Source: Halobacillus litoralis (GTDB lineage: Bacteria > Bacillota > Bacilli > Bacillales > Halobacillaceae). Taken from it: a stretch of 64,000 bases of DNA. Below, piece by piece: positions 58,856 to 64,000 of the stretch. The stretch lies in contig NZ_JAIVKN010000002.1 of the NCBI RefSeq assembly GCF_020524025.1, positions 310,001-374,000 of the forward strand, given 5' to 3'. The notes under the pieces are model-generated. The model was not told where the DNA came from. It was given only the letters and a program-made list of their open reading frames with translations, and did no database searches. Position numbers and translations under genes: made by a program. The first letter of the stretch is position 1, and each line of letters begins with the position of its first letter.

Positions 58856-59803
58856 CTACCTCGTTTTGACTTCATCTACATTTTCTTTTGTCACAAGCTT
58901 ATTCTCAAGTGTAATCATTTCTTTAACTTCTTCGCCTTCAATGACTTTAATAGCTGTATCCACGGCGTCACGTCCCAGGAAGAATGGAGGTTCCGCAATA
59001 GTTGCTTCAAGCTTTCCTTCTCGAATGGCTTCCATAGCAGGATCAATGGCATCTGTTCCAATTACAACCATTTCATCAAGACGACCAGCAGATTCAATCG
59101 CCGAAAGAGCTCCCATTACCATTTCATCATTAGCGGCATAGACCCCGTCAATTTCATCATTGGCTTGAAGGATGTCTTCCATTACAGACAGCGCTTCTCC
59201 ACGGTCAAAGTTAGCGGACTGTTGAGCGATGATTTCAATTCCATCTACGCTTTCCATGTGGTTGTTGAATCCCTGACTACGATCTCTCCCTACATTTGTA
59301 CCAAGAATCCCTTGAAGTTCGACTACTTTTCCTTCACCATTTAGAGATTCTTCTAAGAATGTGGCGGCAATTTCCCCAGACTTAAGGGCGTCGAATCCAA
59401 TGTGGGAGACTACCTCACCACCAGCCGCTTGACGATCAACTGTAATAACTGGAACGTCTCTTTCGTTCGCAAGCATGACCGCTTGAGCCGCAGCATCACT
59501 ATCGACCGGGTTCAAAATCAATACATCCAAATCGCTTTGCAGGAGATTTTCAACATCTGTCATTTGCTGACCCGGATTACCCTGAGAGTCAGTAATCTCC
59601 AGTTGTATATCTTTATTTTTCGCCTGCTCTTCCGCTCCTTCTTTCAAGGTAACAAAGAAAGGATTGTTCAAGGTGTTCATCGCTAAACCGACTTTGTATC
59701 CATCTTCTGAGCCTTCTCCTTCTGCATTGGTTTCACTGTCATTACAAGCGGCTAGAACAGAACCTAAGAGTGCAATAAGCAATAAACTGATCCATTTTTT
59801 CAT
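58856..59803 (-). CDS. rbsB: D-ribose-binding lipoprotein
   Basis: The solute-binding protein of the ribose ABC importer, 315 aa. The lipobox SVLAAC gives Cys20. The ligand-binding domain has AMNTLNNPFFVTLKEGA, NPVDSDAAAQAV, TVDRQAAGGEVVSHIGFD and ANDEMVMGALSAI, all usual for RbsB. It lies 19 bp after rbsC and 8 bp before rbsK. Confidence 0.95.
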   Translation of the reverse strand: MKKWISLLLIALLGSVLAACNDSETNAEGEGSEDGYKVGLAMNTLNNPFFVTLKEGAEEQAKNKDIQLEITDSQGNPGQQMTDVENLLQSDLDVLILNPVDSDAAAQAVMLANERDVPVITVDRQAAGGEVVSHIGFDALKSGEIAATFLEESLNGEGKVVELQGILGTNVGRDRSQGFNNHMESVDGIEIIAQQSANFDRGEALSVMEDILQANDEIDGVYAANDEMVMGALSAIESAGRLDEMVVIGTDAIDPAMEAIREGKLEATIAEPPFFLGRDAVDTAIKVIEGEEVKEMITLENKLVTKENVDEVKTR

Positions 59804-59821
59804 AATAAAATCCCTCCACTT

Positions 59822-60796
59822 TTACTTTTGTAATTTTGCCAGCTTACTATCAATTAAAACAGCGACTAAGATGACTAACCCTTTGGCAATATCTTGATAG
59901 AAAGGAGACACATTCGCTAAATTTAAAATATTGTCCAGCACCCCCATAATCAGGGCCCCTATCAACGTTCCTGTGACCCCGCCTTTACCACCAGTGAGTC
60001 TCGTACCTCCAATAATAACGGCAGCAATGGCGTCTAGTTCCATCATTGTTCCTGCATTGGGCTGCGCAGACATAAGTCGAGATGTATAAATTAAAGCAGA
60101 AATAGAAGCGAATAATCCGGTCAAGGCATAGACAGAAATTTTCAATTTATTGACCGCAATACCAGCAAGCCGGGCTGCTTCTTCATTTCCACCCACCGCA
60201 TAAACATATCTTCCAAACGTGGTATTCTTCAAAACCCAGTGCATAATGGCAAAGATAACTAACATTAAAATAATAGGGAACGGAATACCAAAGATCTTTC
60301 CACTTCCAATAAAACGAAAAGCCGGATCTGATATGACGATGGGCGTCCCTTGAGTGAATACCAGCGTCATCCCTCTTGCAATAACCATGACTGCTAATGT
60401 AGCAATAAACGCTGGAACTTTTCCTAAAGATATAATCACACCATTTGCTGCGCCTAGTAAAAGACCAACGATAAGGGTAATGAGAATCGCCCAGGGCCAG
60501 GCAATTCCAGCCGATATGACACCGGCAACTACAGCTCCGGCAAAGGCCAGCACAGACCCGACGGAAAGGTCAATACCCGCTGTCAAAATGACCAGCGTCA
60601 TCCCGACCGAAACGATCGCTACAATAGACACTTGTCGTAAAACGTTTAATAGATTCGGTACGGTAAGGAACGCATCAGAGATGAAGCTTGCTACAAGTAA
60701 TAACAGAATAAAAATAAATAATACACGATACTTATCTAACAGCAGCGCTGTCTGAACCCATTTTGATTTTTGAGTTCCACCTTCTGACTCAGGCAT
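59822..60796 (-). CDS. rbsC: Ribose ABC transporter permease
   Basis: The membrane permease of the ribose importer, 324 aa with 8-10 helices. It shows the branched-chain/ribose permease pattern VGMTLVILTAGIDLSVGSVLAF and NEEAARLAGIAVNKLKISVYALTG. ATG at 60796 is chosen (GGAGGAG seven bases upstream). It overlaps the rbsA stop by eight bases, which indicates translational coupling. The long in-frame stretch upstream lies within rbsA. Confidence 0.94.
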   Translation of the reverse strand: MPESEGGTQKSKWVQTALLLDKYRVLFIFILLLLVASFISDAFLTVPNLLNVLRQVSIVAIVSVGMTLVILTAGIDLSVGSVLAFAGAVVAGVISAGIAWPWAILITLIVGLLLGAANGVIISLGKVPAFIATLAVMVIARGMTLVFTQGTPIVISDPAFRFIGSGKIFGIPFPIILMLVIFAIMHWVLKNTTFGRYVYAVGGNEEAARLAGIAVNKLKISVYALTGLFASISALIYTSRLMSAQPNAGTMMELDAIAAVIIGGTRLTGGKGGVTGTLIGALIMGVLDNILNLANVSPFYQDIAKGLVILVAVLIDSKLAKLQK

Positions 60797-62279
60797 TTGT
60801 GACTCCTCCACTTGCGTACTTGAAAATTCTTTCTTGTGTGGCTTCCTCTCCTGTAAGCTCACCTGCAACCTCTCCTTCATTCATAACTAGAATCCGGTTT
60901 GCCATTCCTAAGAGTTCCGGCATCTCAGAGGAAATCAATAGAACAGAAATTCCTTGTTCTGTTAAGTCGTGGACAATCCGGTAGATTTCCTGCTTTGCTC
61001 CTATATCAATGCCTCGTGTAGGTTCATTTAAAATAATGAGTTTAGGATCCATCTGCAGCCATTTACCCAGAACGACCTTTTGCTGGTTCCCTCCACTCAA
61101 TTGACCTACCTCGGCATCAGAACCAGGGGTTTTTATTTTCAACTTTTTAATCCAATTGTCGGCAATGGAGGAGGTGACCTTTCGTTTGATGACCCCTCCC
61201 TGGGAAACCCGACGATAAAAAGGAAGTAATAGATTTTCGAATACGGATAGATCCAAAATCAGTCCTTCGTCTTTCCGGTCATCCGTAACTAAAGCAATTC
61301 CCGCATCAATGGCACCTTTGGGGGATACAATTTCTTTCCCCAGCATTTTCACGCTCCCCTGTTTATTGGCATATAGCCCAAAGAGCGCTTTTGAAAGTTC
61401 TGTTTTTCCGGAGCCCATAAGCCCGGCAACCCCCAGGACTTCTCCCTTTTTCATGCGGAATGAGACATGATGTAACTTCCCTTTCACCAACAAGTCATTC
61501 ACTTCCAGAACTTCCTCAGTCTGCGGTTTTGATTTCTCAGGGAATAGGTTGGATAAATCTCGTCCTACCATCATAGACACCATGTCTTCCTTGGTGAGGT
61601 TTTCTATGTATTCGGAGCCTATATATTCTCCATCACGGAGCACCACTACCCTGTCAGCCACCCTCGTCACCTCTTCCAGGCGGTGAGTGATAAAGATGAT
61701 CCCCATTCCCTGTTCCTTCAAGGATTCCATCAGCCGTAGCAGCTTATCCGTATCAGCATTGTTCAACGTTGCCGAAGGTTCATCCATAATGAGAATTTTC
61801 GCTTCAAACGATAAAGCCTTGGCAATCTCAATCAATTGTCGTTGAGCGATGGAACACTCAGAGATGAGTTGATCGGGAGAGATGAATTCCAACCCTACTT
61901 TCCCGAGCAGCTTTGCCGTTTCCTTTTTCATGGTTTTCCAATCAATAAGCCCTTTCGTTTTTGTCCATTCTCTTCCAAGAAAAATGTTCTCTGCGACTGA
62001 TAGATCTTTTAATAGGTTAAACTCTTGGTGAATAATACTAATGTTTAAAGACTGAGAGTGTTTAGGATTTTGAATTTCAACTTCCTGACCTTCTAAAATG
62101 ATCTGACCTGAGGTAGGTTGGTGAACGCCAGCCAGAATCTTCATTAACGTTGATTTCCCCGCTCCATTTTCCCCGAGTAATGCAACAATTTCTCCCTCAT
62201 TAACAGAAAAATTGATTCCCCTTAACACCTGAATATGATTAAAAGACTTCGTAATGTTTTTCATCCTTAATAATTCCAT
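60789..62279 (-). CDS. rbsA: Ribose ABC transporter ATPase (two ABC domains)
   Basis: A fused double ATPase of 496 aa. The first domain has Walker A GENGAGKST, Walker B ILIMDEPSATL and signature region ECSIAQRQ. The second has the modified P-loop GLMGSGKTE, signature LSGGNQQK and Walker B LIILNEPTRGID, as expected in sugar importers of the CUT2 class, where one site is altered. It energises the RbsBC ribose importer. Confidence 0.95.
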   Translation of the reverse strand: MELLRMKNITKSFNHIQVLRGINFSVNEGEIVALLGENGAGKSTLMKILAGVHQPTSGQIILEGQEVEIQNPKHSQSLNISIIHQEFNLLKDLSVAENIFLGREWTKTKGLIDWKTMKKETAKLLGKVGLEFISPDQLISECSIAQRQLIEIAKALSFEAKILIMDEPSATLNNADTDKLLRLMESLKEQGMGIIFITHRLEEVTRVADRVVVLRDGEYIGSEYIENLTKEDMVSMMVGRDLSNLFPEKSKPQTEEVLEVNDLLVKGKLHHVSFRMKKGEVLGVAGLMGSGKTELSKALFGLYANKQGSVKMLGKEIVSPKGAIDAGIALVTDDRKDEGLILDLSVFENLLLPFYRRVSQGGVIKRKVTSSIADNWIKKLKIKTPGSDAEVGQLSGGNQQKVVLGKWLQMDPKLIILNEPTRGIDIGAKQEIYRIVHDLTEQGISVLLISSEMPELLGMANRILVMNEGEVAGELTGEEATQERIFKYASGGVTNA

Positions 62280-62314
62280 CTTTAAAACCTTCTTTTGTAT
62301 AGATTATTGGAACT

Positions 62315-62713
62315 TTAATAGACCACTCCGCCCACCAGAATGACATTCGCAAACGAGGTATGTTCTCCCGATCTTACTAACCCCCGCGCCTGCTTCGTAC
62401 GCTGTTTGAAATCCACATGGGGAACATATTCGACTTCAACTCCATGTAAGCGCTTCAATATTTCTTCATGCATTTCTGGACTCTTCTCTCTAATCTCTTC
62501 CGCCATGATGACTTTTTCAATAGATAATTCGTTTAACACATTATCCAGTACCGTTAAGAATGGAACCATATCCTTCACTAAAGCCAGGTCCACCCTTGTT
62601 GTGACTTCTTCCGGCAAAGGTAAGCCCGCATCTGTCACGACCAGTTCGTCAGTGTGGCCCATTTCCGTTATCAACTTGTTTAATTCCGGATGTAATACCC
62701 CCGTCTTTTTCAT
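62315..62713 (-). CDS. rbsD: D-ribose pyranase
   Basis: Interconverts beta-pyranose and beta-furanose forms of ribose, supplying the form used by ribokinase. 132 aa, full length, with His20 of the ring-opening site (ITEMGHTDELVVTDAGLPLP) and the conserved end RSGEHTSFANVILVGGVVY. TTTGGAGGAG precedes the ATG. It lies 36 bp upstream of rbsA. Confidence 0.94.
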   Translation of the reverse strand: MKKTGVLHPELNKLITEMGHTDELVVTDAGLPLPEEVTTRVDLALVKDMVPFLTVLDNVLNELSIEKVIMAEEIREKSPEMHEEILKRLHGVEVEYVPHVDFKQRTKQARGLVRSGEHTSFANVILVGGVVY

Positions 62714-62728
62714 GTCATCTCCTCCAAA

Positions 62729-62742
62729 TGTAAACGTTTAGA
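62729..62742. promoter_or_regulatory. RbsR-type operator between rbsR and rbsD
   Basis: TGTAAACGTTTAGA holds the perfect 10-bp palindrome TAAACGTTTA (62731-62740). It is the same 14-mer as upstream of rbsR (63802-63815). It also differs from the cre consensus at one position, so RbsR and CcpA might compete for it. Confidence 0.7.
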
Positions 62743-62759
62743 TTTTTATATAAAAAAAT

Positions 62760-63782
62760 TTATTTGTACACTTGATTACTCGCATCCCGAATGACTAACT
62801 CAGGAGTTAAAATATACTCTCGCTTCGGAATGTGATCGCTCTCTGCGGCGTTCATACGTTCATAAAGCAGTTGAAAGGCAAGTTCGCCGATCTTTCTTTT
62901 CGGCCTTGTTACCATGGTTAATGCCGGCTTCATAAATGTCGCAATTTCTACATCATCAAATCCCAGAAACGTGACATCTCTACTTACTTCCCAATTTAAT
63001 TGACGCATGGCTTTAAGAGCCCCGATACTCATTAAGTTGTTGCAGGAAAAAACAGCCGTGGGGCGGTCTTTGAGTGAGTGAAAATGATGAATGATAGAAA
63101 ATCCACTGTTCTCCATAAAGTTGCCTTCCCCGATCCACTCTTCTTTTAAAGGAAGACCATACTCTTCTAAGGCTTTTTTATATCCTTTAAATCGCTCGTT
63201 CCCAGGTGTTGTTTCCTGAGGGCCCCTAATGATGGCAATCTTCTTGTGTCCCAGGTGGATAAGGTGTTTGACTGCCTCATAAGAACCTTCCTGATTCCCA
63301 GTTAGAACGGTATCCACGTCATATTCTTCAATCATACGGTCGACGGCGACAACAGGGATATTTGCATCCATCAAAGGCTGTAAATGCTTCCCTTTTTCAT
63401 CTGCAGTCGTAATGACGACCCCATCCACCCCTCGTTCTATAAAATGCTTCATGATTTCTTTTTCTTTAACAAGGGATTCTCCAGAACTACTCAGCATGGT
63501 GAAATAATTCTTATCGATCGCTTTCTTCTCGATTCCGGCAATGACTTCAGGGAAAAATGGGTTGCATATGTCCGGAATAATGACCCCGATTGTCTTCGTT
63601 TCTTTACGAACCATACTCCTTGCAACCTGACTCCTTACATAGTTGAGTTCGTGAATAGCTCTTAAGATATCATCTTCTGTTTTTTTACGAACTCCTCCCT
63701 GGTTGTTAATGACTCGCGATACAGTTGCAACGGACACATTCGCTTTTTCAGCTACATCTAAAATGGTAGGCTTCTTTCCCAT
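62760..63782 (-). CDS. rbsR: Ribose operon repressor RbsR (LacI family)
   Basis: A 340-aa repressor. It has a LacI helix-turn-helix (TILDVAEKANVSVATVSRVIN), the hinge around RSQVARSMVRKE and a ribose-binding-protein-like effector domain with GVIIPDICNPFFPEVIAGIE and FLGFDDVEIATFMKPALTMVTRP. It is the first gene of the ribose operon, and its own promoter region carries the same operator as the rbsD region, so it is autoregulated. AAGGTGA precedes the ATG. Confidence 0.94.
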   Translation of the reverse strand: MGKKPTILDVAEKANVSVATVSRVINNQGGVRKKTEDDILRAIHELNYVRSQVARSMVRKETKTIGVIIPDICNPFFPEVIAGIEKKAIDKNYFTMLSSSGESLVKEKEIMKHFIERGVDGVVITTADEKGKHLQPLMDANIPVVAVDRMIEEYDVDTVLTGNQEGSYEAVKHLIHLGHKKIAIIRGPQETTPGNERFKGYKKALEEYGLPLKEEWIGEGNFMENSGFSIIHHFHSLKDRPTAVFSCNNLMSIGALKAMRQLNWEVSRDVTFLGFDDVEIATFMKPALTMVTRPKRKIGELAFQLLYERMNAAESDHIPKREYILTPELVIRDASNQVYK

Positions 63783-63801
63783 AGTATCTTCACCTTATCA
63801 A

Positions 63802-63815
63802 TGTAAACGTTTAGA
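63802..63815. promoter_or_regulatory. RbsR-type operator upstream of rbsR
   Basis: An exact second copy of TGTAAACGTTTAGA, with perfect core TAAACGTTTA (63804-63813), 20 bp before the rbsR start. Confidence 0.72.
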
Positions 63816-63819
63816 TTTT

Positions 63820-63833
63820 TGTAACCGCTTTCA
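63820..63833. promoter_or_regulatory. Catabolite-responsive element (cre) of the ribose operon
   Basis: TGTAACCGCTTTCA matches the CcpA consensus TGWAANCGNTNWCA at every fixed position on both strands. It lies five bases beyond the rbsR operator, so the operon is likely repressed by glucose through CcpA as in Bacillus subtilis. Confidence 0.8.
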
Positions 63834-64000
63834 AATATCACTCTAGCACTAGGTTGTTTTAATTGCAAGAAAATTTAAACAACTAGTTATTTTGCCCTTC
63901 TCTTTTGTAATTAAGTGGTATCCACAGGCCCTAGATTAACGTGATATGGAGAACAGTACGCTCTTAAATTACTTACTTTCATATTTTCCACTTCATTGAA

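Overview
The window is low-to-moderate G+C chromosomal DNA of an aerobic, spore-former-type Firmicute of the Bacillaceae. The genus is probably a halophile or marine relative such as Halobacillus. The evidence is strong AGGAGG-type ribosome binding sites, frequent GTG and TTG starts, CcpA-type cre sites, Bacillus-type proteins (Mta, IolS, AmhX, CidR, RocB, Rbs, LytR-CpsA-Psr, LtaS) and very acidic secreted proteins carrying cell-wall-binding type 2 (CWB2) repeats. No rRNA, tRNA, CRISPR array, prophage or intact insertion sequence was seen.

Layout. 1-3.6 kb: the end of an ABC exporter, then a LacI-family regulator and a sugar-binding lipoprotein that share identical operator/cre-like 16-mers but have no permease genes nearby. 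3.7-18.6 kb: a surface and cell-envelope block with a subtilisin-like protease, a 5'-nucleotidase and a large nuclease, each ending in three CWB2 repeats, plus a LytR-CpsA-Psr protein, an LtaS-type synthase, an Mta-type regulator, a split VanZ gene and an unknown lipoprotein. 18.9-23 kb: scattered housekeeping genes (CidR-like regulator, acyl-CoA thioesterase, histidine phosphatase, VOC protein), an ATP-synthase-c-like membrane protein of unusual architecture and one repeat element. 23-27.7 kb: a four-gene ABC-2 transporter operon led by a large membrane-anchored protein of unknown function. 27.9-32.5 kb: IolS, an A+T-rich orphan membrane protein, a guanine-type purine riboswitch in front of a lipoprotein nucleoside phosphorylase/nucleosidase, and AmhX.

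32.6-36.5 kb: a three-gene operon in which a rifampin-phosphotransferase/PEP-synthase-like enzyme is split into an ATP-grasp protein and a drug-domain plus swivelling-His protein, followed by an EmrB-type MFS exporter. 36.6-48.3 kb: a ten-gene minus-strand catabolic operon. It holds a GntR regulator with a perfect 21-bp palindrome in front, a TRAP transporter, a 2-hydroxyacid dehydrogenase, a RocB-like M20 hydrolase, a class III aminotransferase, a semialdehyde dehydrogenase and a GlcDF oxidase. The substrate is unknown, and this is the best candidate for an undescribed pathway. 48.6-57.5 kb: small and hypothetical genes, a polytopic transporter-like protein, a ZIP metal transporter, a zinc-ribbon/TM/trypsin-like protease, a lipoprotein and a cysteine-desulfurase-like enzyme. 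57.9-63.8 kb: a complete ribose operon rbsRDACBK with a perfect cre and two copies of an RbsR-type operator.

One theme links distant parts of the window. A wall-anchored nuclease, a wall-anchored 5'-nucleotidase, a lipoprotein purine-nucleosidase under riboswitch control and a ribose uptake/kinase operon would together turn extracellular nucleic acid into bases, phosphate and ribose. This chain is inferred from gene families and has not been demonstrated.
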